64,000 nucleotides of DNA from Chrysomallon squamiferum (GCA_012295275.1 CM022677.1:5147597-5211596), one strand, 5' to 3'; shown: positions 12,074-25,207, numbered from the stretch's first letter. Notes: generated by a model from the sequence alone, not told the origin. A program made the numbers and translations.

Positions 12074-14100
12074 TAGAATCAGTGAATAAAGTCAACTTAT
12101 TCTCGTGTCTTCACAATTTTTCTCTAAAAAAATTCAACTATTTTATGAAAAAATTAAAATAAAGGGAGAGAAAATAGTTGTTTTTCTTTTTAATATTGAA
12201 TGAACAGACATCTGTATATTGCACTTCTCCTTGAAAATAAATGGATAATGTTACTGTTCCCAATTAATATTTTTAATGATGAAGGTTACAAATTTCCAAC
12301 ATATAAATTGTAACCTATTTTCACAAATACCATATCTTTTCATGAGAATTTATCAAACTTTAGTTTTCATTGATAATTTTTCACAGCATAACAAAAAAAA
12401 GGAGTAAGTTTAATACCCATCCTCAGTGCAACTTAGATTCCTAAGAAATGAATTTTATTAGCAACACCACAGAAAATAATGATCATTATTTGTTTTGAGA
12501 AATATATACAGGTATAATTATTATTTATGCAGGAAAATATTTAATTATTTATTTTACCATTTCACAAGCAAATCTGGAAATAAAAACCCTAATTGTTTAC
12601 CACCTGTTATTTATTTATTTTTATTTTTATTTTTATTTTTATTATTTTAAATTCTTGACAGTGATAGAGATAATTAATAAAAAAAGAAAAAAAGTAACCT
12701 AATATTTGCAGCAACAGTTAAGTTTAAACAAAACAATTTCAGCATTGAAATATTTACTCATTATTATTATTAAATCAGTTTTGAATACATATGTATTTAC
12801 ATTTTCACCATCAATAGCAAAAATCCAAATTTATTAAATATGAAACAATGAAAAAGTTGCATTTACCAAATATACGTATTAGTGAAAAAGTAAGTTACAT
12901 AAAATACACTCTCTGCTAATTGCACTAAATATTCTATTTTCTCAGTTGTAATAAAAACATTTTTGAAAATTAAACCAATTATTTTATAGTATTTTTATTT
13001 ATTTACTGTTTTATTTTGTTAAAGTTTTGGAAAGCTGACAAAGCAGCACATTAATTTTGAAGTTTTATTTATGTCAAGAGTTAAGAAAAAATGTTGAAGA
13101 TGCACCTACAGGATGTTGATATCAGACTGCTCATTTTTGAATCACAGAAATTATAATCAGAATCTCCAGATAAAGCATTTGCCGTTCTGAACTATACAAA
13201 TTACAAATAATTATAATTTCAATCCCTTTGAAAAACTGTTAGCAGCATTCTGAAGTGTATTTCCACAACATAATGTATAAAAAATTGTTTAGTAATGTCC
13301 ATTTTTCCAAAAAATATCAAAAGGTTGAAATGCAAGTCATTTATAGTAAAGAAAACCATGTCATTCATGGTGACAAAAGACAATAGTATAATTTAATACT
13401 TGAACTGCTATTGCTGTTTGGCTGTCATAAAGTTTATCTACCAATACCTACAATCATTATCACATGGCAGAAAGGCTTACTTCATCATTCTTCATTATCT
13501 GTTGAGTATCCCTGTCTCAGCTGTTATGATTGAATACAACTAAGATGAGAAGTAATTTTCTATTTGATAAACCAGAAATTATATTGATAATTACAGACAG
13601 TAATAGTTTATTACTAAAGAAATATTTTTATTTCTGTAAGCAGATTAATATTATTTTCACCCAAAAAAAATATTATCAGTTAAGTGAGAATGACCACAAA
13701 TAATTAAAAAAATGGATTTATGATGGAGAAAAAAGAAAGACTAACTAGTAAATATATAGAAAAGTAAAGTCAGCAAACTTTAAAAGAAAAGTTATATATA
13801 AATAAAAACATCTAGAGATAAATGTTCTCAGTTGATTAATACCAAACAAGAAAGCAATTACAGGTATGAAATGTACTTGTTATGTTAATGTCTTTTTTGT
13901 CACTCAAATAAAACTAGACATTATTGATAACTGTTCATCGGAAATCAATAAGAATAAACTGGAAATGTCAAAATCTACAAAGAAAAGGATATAAATGACT
14001 AAACTTGAGATTATATTTAGTTTCTAGATTAAAAATTACCTAGAGCTGCAGCAGCCAGTAAATAAAAATATTTGTCTTTTGTCTTTACTTTAATTTCTTT
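12074..14100. other. AT-rich, no recognised features
   Basis: About 2 kb of AT-rich DNA with no open frame of note, no tandem repeat beyond short ATTTT runs near 12610-12650, and no match to other parts of the window that I could see. This stretch looks less microsatellite-rich than the rest. Confidence 0.5.
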
Positions 14101-14117
14101 TTCTTATTACTACAAAT

Positions 14118-14405
14118 TCAGTTAAGCTTTGTCTTAAAACAGTTTCCACTATACCTTTCACTGGCAACCATTGAACTATATGCACTGTCAAGAACAGCTT
14201 TCGTTAGCAAAGTCGCCATTCTATCGTCGTTCATCAATGCCGAGTTCACTAAACACTTTATCAGGATGAACCCTTCACTTTCATGCAATGATAACGCTAT
14301 CACTATTTCTTTTTCCAAATTATAATATTCTGCTAACACTTTAATTTCATCCATCCATCTGCTGTACGTTTTGTAACTTTCGGTCGGCGTCTTCAGATAA
14401 AAAAG
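14118..14405 (-). pseudogene. Unidentified coding-like frame, possibly gag-like
   Basis: An open frame of 78 codons from an internal ATG at 14354 can be extended upstream to about 14400 (…TPTESYKTYSRW). It is not low-complexity and has a balanced amino-acid composition. The pattern Trp, about 10 residues, Leu/Ala/Glu-Tyr-Tyr-Asn-Leu-Glu-Lys-Glu loosely resembles the helical part of LTR-retrotransposon capsid proteins. The resemblance is weak and nothing adjacent supports it. It could be an isolated exon or chance. Confidence 0.25.
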
Positions 14406-14804
14406 AAATTAACAAGAACGCTCTGTACCAAGATAAAATTCATCGTCAAGCCCACACTTACAACGATACATTACTCCAAAAAACATGAATAACAAGCACT
14501 CCTTCCGATAGAGATCCATACACAAATCCAACACCAAACGTAATTGGCTGAATTATAAAACAATAACCTGTGATTTGATCTGTAATAAACATATCCAACC
14601 AATCAGCACTATTATAAGTTCTGCTGCCGTCCAACTCAATTACTGATTAACCATCCTAGTCCGGTTTCCAAACCCCAGATTTGTGGAGAACCTTGCAATA
14701 CAGTCCGTACAAAGTTTTTTTGCTGTTTCTATACCTCCGAGATGTGCTCTTTAAGAATCTGAATCATGCCGCTCTGTCATCCTTGGGCAATCCGCACAAT
14801 ATGC

Positions 14805-15120
14805 AGATTAAGGCCGCCATTACTGAAAATCTTGTTTTCGTCAATATCTCAGTAACTATGCATCGTATCAAAATAATGTTGGTGTCTATACCCGTGTTTT
14901 GGGGGGAAAAGGATCACATTAAACCATTTCAGTCAAGATCACACCAATATTTTGTGCTGAATAGGCATATTAAGGCCGCCATTACTGAAAATCTCGTTTT
15001 CGTCAATATCTCAGTAACTACACATGGTATCAACATAATTCTGGTGTCTATCCCCGTGTTTTGAGGGGTAAAGAATCAGATTAAACCATTACAGTATTGG
15101 TCACACCAATATTTACAAGA
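14805..15120. repeat. Two-copy tandem repeat, 162-bp unit
   Basis: The segment beginning AAGGCCGCCATTACTGAAAA at 14810 is repeated at 14972, an offset of 162 bp, with about 90% identity by eye. Both units end in a GGTCACACCAATATTT-like phrase. The two units share an open frame on the + strand, but its protein is not recognised. Confidence 0.75.
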
Positions 15121-15241
15121 TGTTACTACAAAGATTACCATTTTTACTATCTGTTACTTACTACTAGTATTAATATTTTTCCTTACTACATCTCACCCAT
15201 TAGCACTATTACTTACTCAGGATTATCTCTTGCGTTATTCA

Positions 15242-15244
<3 letters not shown>

Positions 15245-15306
<62 letters not shown>

Positions 15307-15533
15307 TGTGTGTGTGTTTGTGATCACTAATGTACAAGACAGGCCTTGCTTGTATTTGTACGATTAAGAGTAAAGAGCAATTCTGACTAGGACATTTTCA
15401 AGAATCTTCCATTATCTAGAAAATTCGAAAGTCATATATCTACTAATCCTGCTCTTCACAAAATCCCTGACGTCACAAAATCCCCGAGCTAAATTGACAA
15501 AAAATAAAGAAAGAAAAAAAAAAAAAAAAAAAA

Positions 15534-15578
<45 letters not shown>

Positions 15579-15600
15579 AATAAATAAATAAATAAAATTA
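15245..15600. repeat. (TG)n tract, then poly(A)/(ATA)n/(AATA)n
   Basis: A TG microsatellite occupies 15245-15320. After about 190 bp of unique DNA, a poly(A) run near 15510-15535 leads into ATA and AATA repeats to about 15600. The poly(A)-to-microsatellite form could be the tail of a retroposed sequence, but no body is identified. Confidence 0.7.
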
Positions 15601-16700
15601 AATAAAAAATGAAAAACATGAGGGACCCGATTCAAATATTGTTCCACAAAATGATTTTCCTGAATAACAGCTCTGCCTGATCAGTAACGAGCGATTTTTA
15701 AAATATTTATTGGAAAGAATCGATTTTATTGACCTAATTCAAAATTAGGCAGACAGATGACATTAGACAATTCAGAGATATATACTGTAGCTCAACATAT
15801 TTGGACGCTCTTTCTGCGTTAGATTCTCCAAAATTATATGAAAATACCAGATACTCCAGGAATAGGGTAACAAGGATCCTATATCACTTACATGGTTACG
15901 AAACATACCTTATTAAATTACCACTTTCAGTTTTAAAAGTATCGATTTTATTGCGTCTATTCAAAGTTTTATAACATTTGAATACGATGGCAGGTGCCCG
16001 GAACCTCAGCATCTGATTGGTTAAACTAATGTTTACATAAACAATTTAGATGTTTTTATTCATTTATTTATTTATTTATTGAATTATTAATTTAAAAACA
16101 ATATACATTCAATCTTATTTTCTAAAGAGATACTGTATTTTTTCTTTCTTTTTTTGTGTTATTATCTTTGCAACAATAAATATTTTCAGCTGATATTATT
16201 CTACTGTGAAAATATAGTCTTTTTTCAAAATAGTCTTAGAAGATGAGTTAAACAGACATAGTAGTAATTTTACATTTCTGTAATTAATTCTGAACAGAAG
16301 GTGTTCCTTGGATTTGATCTCTAAGCCTATTAGTTTAAGTATTTGGATTAACCATGAAAGTAATCTCTGTTAAAATTTGAATTTTTAATATGAGTATGCA
16401 TAAGTGTCTCTGTGTGGGTATGTTCTTTTATTCAAAATTTCACTCATATTTCATTCATTTATTTCAATTTCTTAATATTTCTTTTTATTCTTTTTATTTT
16501 TTAGTGAAAGTCTTCATACTCTGACAGAAAAGGAAGTAATACCTTTGAAAAAAATGTACAATGGCAGGTTAAAAACAAAAAAAACCCTTTTTCAAAATGT
16601 ATTGTAAGAGATTTGTTTGCAGAATGATTAATGATTGATTGTAATAAGTGAGGAACTTTATCAGTTTCTACAGAGTTTCAGGAAAAAGCCAGAATGTTGT
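15600..16700. other. Unannotated AT-rich region
   Basis: No coding or structured signal is recognised apart from short ATTT runs near 16060. Confidence 0.45.
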
Positions 16701-16719
16701 TGGGTTTTTAACCTTGTGT

Positions 16720-17402
16720 GTATTTTATTATAAATGATATTAACGTTATATTTTGATCAATTCAAAATTTGAATAATTTTCTAAAGTAAGATAGAAGCAT
16801 TATATCTCCACTCAAGATCTAAATATTAATATTAAAATTAAAATTATACTCACGTCATTGAAATGTTATTTTTAATATGCCATATACTGTTATCAACGAA
16901 AAGTAGGATTTCTTCGGTAATCTTATTAGCTATATAACACATCTTGAAAAACAGATATTTTTATTTTATTTTCCAAGTTAGCGTCCTTCTCACAATATAA
17001 TGATCGTCTTTCATGTTATGTTATTTTATTATTATGAATATATGTGAAGTGCTAGATGAAGATTGTATTTACTATTGTTTTCATATTACTGACAATTAAA
17101 TATGCACTTTTCAGTGTGATTTGTTTCTTTCCCCTTCATCTTTTTTTTTTTTTTTTTTTTTTTAAACGTTGAGTAAAGTGAGATAATCCCGAATGAAATT
17201 CCATAATGATTCAATAATATGACCGATAATCTCTAATTAATCTAATTTTAATATCCCGTATAAAAACGTGATACAAACTGGTTCTTAATTTGATATCGAT
17301 GGTTAAAATGGTCAGCGTAAATAGCGATACTCTTTAGTTAAAAATCACTGTGCTTCTAAAATATTCACGATTTCTCCTTTAATTATATTATAAATAAATC
17401 AG

Positions 17403-17452
<50 letters not shown>

Positions 17453-19204
17453 CTCTTTTTTTTTAATAAAGAAGTATTTAGTTTTTAACTGGACGGAAAC
17501 AAATACTAAGAATAAATATGATAACGTTACGCGGCCTAAAAACAATTTAGAAGTAATTTTTATATCCGCTCTCAAAAAACAATTCTAATGAAACTAAGAG
17601 ATTAGCGTCAAAAATGTTTTTACAGAAATAAAGAAAGAAAGAAGGTATTAAAGTTTTATTATTGTTGTTGTTGTTGTTGTTACATAGCTATTGTCAAAAG
17701 GAGGACTTTACAAATTACAACGCTGAAGTTCACCTTTTAATGAATGTAACGAAAACATTAAATTTCGCATTAATAAAATAACATGTTCATCTTGCTTGTT
17801 CTCAGCTAATCAGTACACACTATCGTGATTTCAGGGAATTAACTCTGATATTTATAAATATAACCTGTACGATATTAACAAAATATGAGATAAACATTTC
17901 TCAACATTCTTGACTATAAATATCACCGCTAAACCAGCAATTAATTCTCACCTTCTTCTTTTTACAGGTAATTAAGCCGCTTACTTTCATAACGCCATGC
18001 AAAATTATAATTTATAATTGTCAGTAATATTTAATAGATTATCTGTGATTATCAATATTTTGAGTAGTGTATATAACGTTTAAGTTGCACGTACAGTAAA
18101 ATTACACCTTTTATTATACGATTTAGAATTAATAAAATACCACGTTATTTTAACAAAACGAACGTTTCGTACCTGAATCTCAGGTTATTTTCATAAAGTT
18201 CTGCTGTATATATATATAGTATTTTTTCTAATACTGTTAATTAAAAAAGAACACCCGCTGTATTTTCCAAAACAGTGTTTTAATATTAGCTACACCTCTG
18301 CTAAGAAAAATAATAATTTAAATTCTGATTGCAGCGTTAAAACGTTTTCATAACGCCGTGTAAAGTTAATCCTAGTTTTTCACTGAATCATGTTTCTGGT
18401 GTTTATAAAATGTCACACTAGATGCGCCCTCTTTATTTCTCGATATATTTTTGACGTCACATATAAAGCTACTTTTATTTATAAAAACATCTATATTTCT
18501 GAATGTTCACAGTGAATCATACCTGTAATTTTCAGTATAATTTGTCATTTAACTAACTGAATATCATCTCATTCTAGAAGGATAGATGAGAAATTCAGAA
18601 ATAAGGAACCTTGCAGATTCCAGTTCTCTGTTACTAACCAAATCAGGATTAGTTTTTAGCTGCCCCTGAGTTTCTAATGATAATTAACTAGTGATTTTCT
18701 TTTTCTAGACAGAGGTATATTTAAAAAGCTGAGATTATAATTTTCAAATATTAGTAAATAATTAATTATATATGGAGTGATATTCATCTTTTTAATTTCA
18801 AGGCGAGACGTAAAGTATAAATATATATAAAATTAAGCAGCGAAACTAATCAATGTAAATAGTGTATTGTCTTAATAAAAACACTATGTTATTTTTGCTG
18901 AGTACAAATTATTCTGCTTTAATGTAGTAAACACAGCATAAGTTCCAATGCGGAATATAACATTAATATCACATGTTATCATACTTTCACTATAACCTCG
19001 AAAGTTGCTAATGAAATATCGTTGTGAGTCTGGTAAAATGATCAGTGTAAGTAGCGGTATCCTTAAGTAAAACCTTATTTTTACTTGTTTACAATACAAC
19101 TGCGCTCGTTTTACAAACTAAACGTAATAGCTTTGTTTACATAACGGACTATCATTTAAGTTTTCTTCTACTTTTTATAAATAATAATAATCGTAATAAT
19201 AATG

Positions 19205-19265
<61 letters not shown>

Positions 19266-19304
19266 CAACAACAACAACAATACTACTACTACTACTACTA
19301 CTAT

Positions 19305-19336
<32 letters not shown>

Positions 19337-20135
19337 ATAATAATAATAATAATAATAATAATTAAAACAAATAATAATAAAGTATGTTCTATATTTCCCA
19401 AAATACAGGCATTCTCTGCAATCGATTTCTTACTAGAAATTATCATTTTAATCTATAGTGTAATATAATTTATGACGTTAATATTGCAACTTCTCGCGTT
19501 CTAGCAGAATGTAAGAATATAGAGAAACGTACAAATTCATAATCCTTTCTAAATCTCTATGAGATAATAAGGGAAAAGTTGAGTGGGCGCGAGATTAGTC
19601 TGATCTTAGGTTAGACTTGGTCATATCAGCCTTTTTCATTTTATATCTATCTATCTATCTGTCTATCTCTGTTTCCATATATATATATATATATGTCGTC
19701 TTTCAATGATCCGTTTCCCCATCCGCCCAATAATCAGGTGTACATCAAGACGTTAAGAACAATACTGAAACGACGGCAATGACGGCCTCATTAATAGAAA
19801 GAGTAATGATATTCTTTTAACGTAGGATGTGGACACTAATTACAATACTTAATAAAAGGCAAACTAATAGGGTGAAGTAACGCCGTTACAACGGTAATGA
19901 CCACGACATTAATAAAGGTAATAATGATATATTTTAACATAGGAAGAGCACGGTCAGACAATAAGAATAACAGCGATTGAAAAAAGAAAAGGAGTACATC
20001 AGTAACGTCAGGAACATCGCCCGTACCACGGAAACGAGGGCGACGTTAATAGAAATTACAATAATCTATTTTAATAGGTGATGCGCCCGCTGAGAAAGTC
20101 TACTCAGCCACCGAAAAGAATAAAAAATGGTCTTA
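16720..20135. repeat. Diverged long repeat, copy 1
   Basis: Much of this 3.4-kb span reappears at 58310-60130 in the same order and orientation, at roughly 80-85% identity by eye. The best section is 17740-18220 against 58975-59450, sharing phrases such as TTGTTCTCAGCTAATCA and CTGTACGATATTAACAAAAT. Near 19700-20100 it contains satellite units related to those at 57-60.5 kb (for example TCAGGTGTACATCAAGACG). Internal similarity is also seen, with 17305-17345 resembling 19030-19075. No coding frame. It may be a non-autonomous element or part of a segmental duplication. Confidence 0.65.
19182..19365. repeat. Compound trinucleotide microsatellite
   Basis: Consecutive AAT, AAC and ACT triplet tracts, then AAT again. 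The stepwise change of motif is typical of slippage with point mutation. Long open frames here are artefacts of the repeats. Confidence 0.9.
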
Positions 20136-20269
20136 AACAGGAAGAGCCCGCGCATTTATTATTTCATAATACTAATTATGTATTTCAATATATACATAAA
20201 TTGTACAGACTTATCAAGGGTACAAAACTGAAATAATCGTTTTGAGCGATAAAAATTAAAATATTTGTC

Positions 20270-20310
20270 AAATAATAATAATAATAGAAATAATAATAAT
20301 AATAACAACT

Positions 20311-20342
<32 letters not shown>

Positions 20343-20798
20343 CACAACAACAGTAATCATAATCATAAAATCAACAAATATTTTATTGTTAATACTAGGG
20401 TCGATTTAGGGTCTAGGGGAAGTAACTCTAAATAATAACAACGACAATCCCAGTAAGATTCGAAAATTAATACATTAATCTTTCACCGAATTATAATTTT
20501 AGTTTATTATGCACGCATTTGCACAAAAATAATCCAGTTTGAAACATTTAAGTTGAAAAAGTAGCACGCGGTTTGGTAATATGAATAGCCATCCTTATCT
20601 TTATCAGTCTAAATCATAAAAAGTTCAGAAAATAGACGTAAAATAATTGAATTTGGAGATTTAAAAAGTTCCGTGAGCTCACGGAAACCTCCGTTCAAAA
20701 TCCAAGATGGCAGTGTTTAACAGAGTTGTTGTTATCAAACATAAAGAAAAACGCAGATTACCTCATCTATATTTCAGCAAAAAACTAATTTTCTAATA

Positions 20799-20846
<48 letters not shown>

Positions 20847-20889
20847 GATTATTATGATTATGATTATGGTTATTTAAATTTGATATTGA

Positions 20890-20957
<68 letters not shown>

Positions 20958-21000
20958 ATAATAATAATAATAATCATCATCATCATCATTATCATCATCA
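20270..21000. repeat. Trinucleotide microsatellite cluster
   Basis: AAT/AAC tracts at about 20270-20360, an ATT tract at about 20800-20845, an ACT tract at about 20885-20957 and an ATC tract to 21005. No gene is seen between them. Confidence 0.8.
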
Positions 21001-21004
21001 TCAA

Positions 21005-22140
21005 CATTTAATTTATCTTTCTTTTTTATTTCAAAATTCTTTTCATTTGTTTCAACTGGTTCTGTAATTTGTATTATTTCTTTATCTTTTTACTATTTCA
21101 GTAATATTTTATTTTATGACATTTTATTATTTTTCTATCTTTTTCTATAATTTATTTATTTAATTTATTTATTTTAATGTATTTTAACCTTTGTGTGTGT
21201 GTATTTCTTTTTATTTCTTCTTATCCTGTGTTTATTCATATTTCTTCATATTGTTTTTCTTTGTTTAATTTTTGTGTTTTCTTTAAAGTTGTTTTATTGG
21301 GTTTTTTTTAACCTATTTACCATGATTATTGTTTCTTGTTATTTTTCTACATTGTCATTTCTTCAAAATCTTGTTTTTCTTCATTTCTGTTATTCATTTT
21401 CATTTTCATTTTCGGTTATTTTAATAAGCAAGATTTTTTAAATATACAATTTACTTGTTATTTTTCAGTTTCTGTACATAGTTATTTTTATTCTTTCTTT
21501 TTGTTTCTTCATATTTTAAATTCTTAATTTTTATTTTAATGACTTTTTTTGTTTTGTTTGAATTTTGTTCACCTGTTCATTAAAGAATTATAATTTTTAT
21601 TTTTTATTATTATTGTATGTATATGTATGTATTTATATTATTATTATACTTTTAACTATAGTGTCAATTTATTTATTTATTGTATTAATATTTTCAATCT
21701 CTTAACTGCATCTCCATCTTTCTAGTTATTTTTCTACATTCTACTAATTCAAATTCTTTTATTTTATTATTTATTTATTATTATTATCATTGTAATTATT
21801 ATTATTTTTTTACAAGCTAGTTATAATTCTTTTTATTATTATATTTCTTCTTCATGTTTCTTTTTATTCAGTGGGGAGTAGACTTTTTTTTTCAGTGTTT
21901 TAATATTTCTGTTACTAGTGTTGATGTTCTGTTTTCTGAAAGTTATTATTATTAGTGATTTTTTAGAACCAGTATTATTCTGATAACTTGTTTGTATTTT
22001 AAATAGTTTCCAAGATTTGGATACATTTTTTATGACAGTTGTATTTATATTCACAGACATGTTTTCTCTTAATTTCAGTGTCTGCTTTTCTGTTAATATA
22101 TATATAATTTCTTTTCTTTCTATTTTTGTTTTTTTATTTC
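21005..22140. other. T-rich noncoding stretch
   Basis: The + strand is very T-rich. Open frames here are Phe/Leu/Ile-rich and low-complexity, so none is called. The stretch ends in a pyrimidine tract and a CCACAG acceptor-like site at 22145. Confidence 0.5.
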
Positions 22141-22145
22141 CACAG

Positions 22146-22306
22146 ATCTGAAAAAGAAACAGTTGGCATGAACAACACCAGTACCACCATTACTCTCAAG
22201 ACAAACTGATACCACCACACCAACCACTAAAAACTCAAACTCCTGTGCCAAGAAACATCCAGACACACTAGAAAAGAAACCAGAAACACCACCACCCATA
22301 GCCAGA
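22146..22306 (+). other. Possible Pro/Thr-rich exon upstream of the LRR exons
   Basis: A strong acceptor (TTTTTTTATTTCCACAG) precedes this segment and a GTATTT donor-like site follows CCAGAG. In one frame it reads a hydrophilic Thr/Pro/Lys-rich stretch (TTTPTTKNSNSCAKKHPD). Base composition changes sharply from T-rich to A/C-rich, as at an exon. It has no recognisable domain and could be a linker of the downstream LRR gene. Confidence 0.3.
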
Positions 22307-23192
22307 GGTATTTCAGTAAAAATAATGTCTAAGAAATAAAGCAAACAGAAAAAGTTTGATCATGTGATTCGACGTGATTTGACTGACTAATCTTGTTGTG
22401 AAACTGGAGTTTTTGTTGAAAGCAGCCAGACCAAGACTTAAACTGCCACAAAAACAGATTTAAAAACCTTTAAAAAATATTCAGGTAAATATGTCTGTAA
22501 ATATGTCTTAGTCTATCTGTCTTTTTCTCTTTCTGCCTGCCTCCCTATTTATTTATTTTAGTTCTGTCTCTCTCTTCTTCTGTTTGTGTGTATACCTGTC
22601 TATATACGTATGTCTTTACTTACTTATCTGTTCGTCTGTATGTCAATCTGTATCTTTATATATCATTTCTTATTTGTTCCTAATTGTCAAGTTTTTAGTT
22701 TTTCTTTCATTTTTCTTCCTTTCTTTTCTTTATGTTTTTTTAAGTTGTAATATTTTTGAAGTATAACAAAGAAAGAAAATGTTATATTATCTTTCTCTAA
22801 GTTCTCTTTTGATAATTCTGAACATAAATTGCTTAAGAATCAGTTATTTAAATTATTTTAAATTTATTTATAGTTTTAATTTATAAAAATGCTCTAAACA
22901 GTAGACAGTGGATAATTTTTTTTTTTTTTTTTTTTATTTATAAATCTATCTGTCTTCTCTCTGTCTGTCTATATATGTATCTATCATTTATTTATTTATT
23001 TATTTTCTTAGTATTTTAAATTTATTTAGAAGATAAACATACTGAATTACACAATATTCACATTAAATATTAACAACCTTTTCATTATTTTATTTAATAT
23101 TACAACCTACTGAATAATTTAATATTTTATATTTTCGTTAATTATTAACAGCTTTATTTGTGTTTATTTACTTATTTTTTAACTAGGTTTAG

Positions 23193-23306
23193 AATTTATC
23201 AGGAAACAGTTTTGGACACCAGGATTTCCGACCTGTGTGTTTGGCAATGTGTTCAACAGTGATTTTCCTTAGCCTCACCACCAACAAAACAGACACTGAG
23301 AGTGCT
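23193..23306 (+). CDS. Leucine-rich-repeat exon 1 (NLR-type LRR), partial gene
   Basis: The exon has acceptor AGGTTTAG and donor GTGAGT. It is 114 nt and opens in phase 0 at both ends. The 38 codons begin NLSGNSFG and continue CLAMCSTVIFLSL, matching the consonant LxLSxNxhG…LxxxLxxNTxLxxLxL pattern of ribonuclease-inhibitor-type LRRs. A symmetric exon carrying about one repeat is typical of NLR and related LRR genes. No sensor or NACHT domain is found in the window. The gene may be partial or decayed. Confidence 0.5.
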
Positions 23307-23932
23307 GTGAGTAATCTTACATATAACTGTTATAAAATGTTTTATAATAATAATAATAATAAGAAGAAGAATAATAATTAAAAAAAAACAGTTTAAAGAA
23401 TTCCATATTCATTACATAATGCTTATACCAATAACAAGAAATTATTTTTATATTTATATTTGTATAATTATGAGAAAAAAATCTTATGTTCTCTTCTTGT
23501 TCTTCTTCTTCTTTTTATTATTATTATTATTATTGTTCTTGGTATTGTTATTATTATTATTAATATTATATTGTCGCTGTTATTGTTATTATTATTATTA
23601 GTAGTAGTAATTAGTATATGTAATTGTCCAGTATTATCAGTTAGCTTCCAATATTGCTAATTCTGCTACTACCACTGTTACAACTATTATTCTACTAATA
23701 AAAAATAGTTACTAACAGTGACTTTCAACACACTAAATCGATTACCAATTATTATTATATATCTATTTACCACTATGTGTGTTACTGCTATTTCTACTGT
23801 TGCTGCTTATACTACAAATGATATTTTTACCACTATTATTACATCTACTACTTCTACTACTACTACTATGGTGTCTGCAATTATTACCACTATTACTACT
23901 ATTAGTATTAATACTACAACTATGAATTGAAG

Positions 23933-24030
23933 TTAATAGAATGTTTGGATGTGTCGAGTAATTCTCTAGGAAATGATTATTTCTCTCATTGTGTCAGTCC
24001 AGCTCTTAAAGAAAACACAACACTGAAAAC
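23933..24030 (+). CDS. Leucine-rich-repeat exon 2, partial gene
   Basis: The open stretch reads ECLDVSSNSLGNDYF and then PALKENTTLKTLS, a clear LRR of the same type as the preceding exon. The acceptor is probably the AG at 23931-23932, giving phase 0. No good donor is visible at the 3' side, where the sequence passes into T-rich DNA, so the exon may be damaged. Confidence 0.5.
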
Positions 24031-24283
24031 TCTCAGTTTTCTTCTTCTTATTTTTTTAATCATGTTATTTTATTAACTTTTCTTTATCTGCCACTATTTC
24101 ACCTCTCTCTCTCTCTCTCTCTTTACTGTCTTTCTCTCTCTCACTCCTAAGAAACCTTAGCTTCAAGAATCCTAATTTATCATTATATATTTTTAATATT
24201 TATTAACTTTTTTATTTCATTTATTTATCTATTTATTTATACTGGTTTAATTAATATAAATGTATATTTCTCTATAATTTCAG

Positions 24284-24789
24284 AGCTATGTGTAGGCTCC
24301 ACTGATATGAAACTTCTATAGGTTTTTCAGAGCTATGTGTAGGCTCCACTGACATGAAACTTCTATACCGACTCTAGTAGAAAACATGGACTCACAGAAC
24401 TAGATCTGTCTAGTAATGGATTATCTGATAAAACTGCTCTCACTAAAGACTGGACTCACAGAACTAGATCTGTCTAGTAATGGATTATCTGATAAAACTG
24501 CTCTCACTAAACACTGGACTCACAGAACTAGATCTGTCTAGTAATGGATTATCTGATAAAACTGATCTCACTAAACACTGGACTCACAGAACTAGATCTG
24601 TCTAGTAATGGATTATCTGATAAAACTGCTCTAACTAAACATTGGACTCACAGAACTAGATCTGTCTAGTAATGGATTATCTGATAAAACTGCTCTCACT
24701 AAACACTGGACTCACATAACTGGATCTGTCTAGTAAAGGATTATCTAATAAAACTGCTCTCACTAAAGGACTGGCTGCTGCTTTAAGGG
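24284..24789 (+). pseudogene. LRR exon expanded into an out-of-frame 64-bp satellite
   Basis: An acceptor (ATAATTTCAG) opens the segment and GTGAGAG follows its end (…GGCTGCTGCTTTAAGG). Inside, the stretch encoding LTELDLSSNGLSDKTALTK is present in six near-identical copies starting at 24387, 24451, 24515, 24579, 24643 and 24707. The period is exactly 64 bp, so the LRR frame is lost between successive copies and the exon cannot code as a whole. The last copy continues into GLAAALR and the donor, the expected LRR ending. A 39-bp phrase at 24282-24320 is also duplicated at 24329-24367. Confidence 0.8.
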
Positions 24790-25120
24790 TGAGAGGAAGT
24801 TTCACAACTTAAACAATTTGCTGTGTTCACATGAAAAGTGTAATAGTAAATATTGGTGAAATGTGGTTGTAGTAGTTGATGATAAACAATTACATTAGTT
24901 GTTATAACAAGAACATCAAATGTGTATGTGAAATTGTGTGTTGTGTAGGTGTGTGTTTTCTTACATGGATATCTGTATAATCTTTAACAATATATGTCTG
25001 TCATCATCTATCTTTCTCTGGGTATGTATATAAAATTTTGATATTAGTTTAATTTCATTAAAATTATTTATTTTTGTTGACAAGCCGGTGTCTGTATTAC
25101 TGTCTGTGTGTGTAAGTCAG

Positions 25121-25207
25121 TGTAATATGAGTGACGATGGTCTAAAGATTTGTGTACTGCAGTCACAGAAAATTCTTCTCTCACTGAACTTAATCAGCAG
25201 CAATCAG
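25121..25207 (+). CDS. Leucine-rich-repeat exon 4, partial gene
   Basis: Acceptor TAAGTCAG and donor GTGGGT enclose 87 nt in phase 0. The 29 codons read CNMSDDGLKICVLQ and then LLSLNLISSNQ, an LRR unit ending at the conserved Asn. The symmetric phase agrees with the first LRR exon. Confidence 0.45.

Noticed and set aside
19168-19468. Homopolymeric Ile/Thr/Leu frames
   Set aside because: Direct products of the AAT/AAC/ACT tract.
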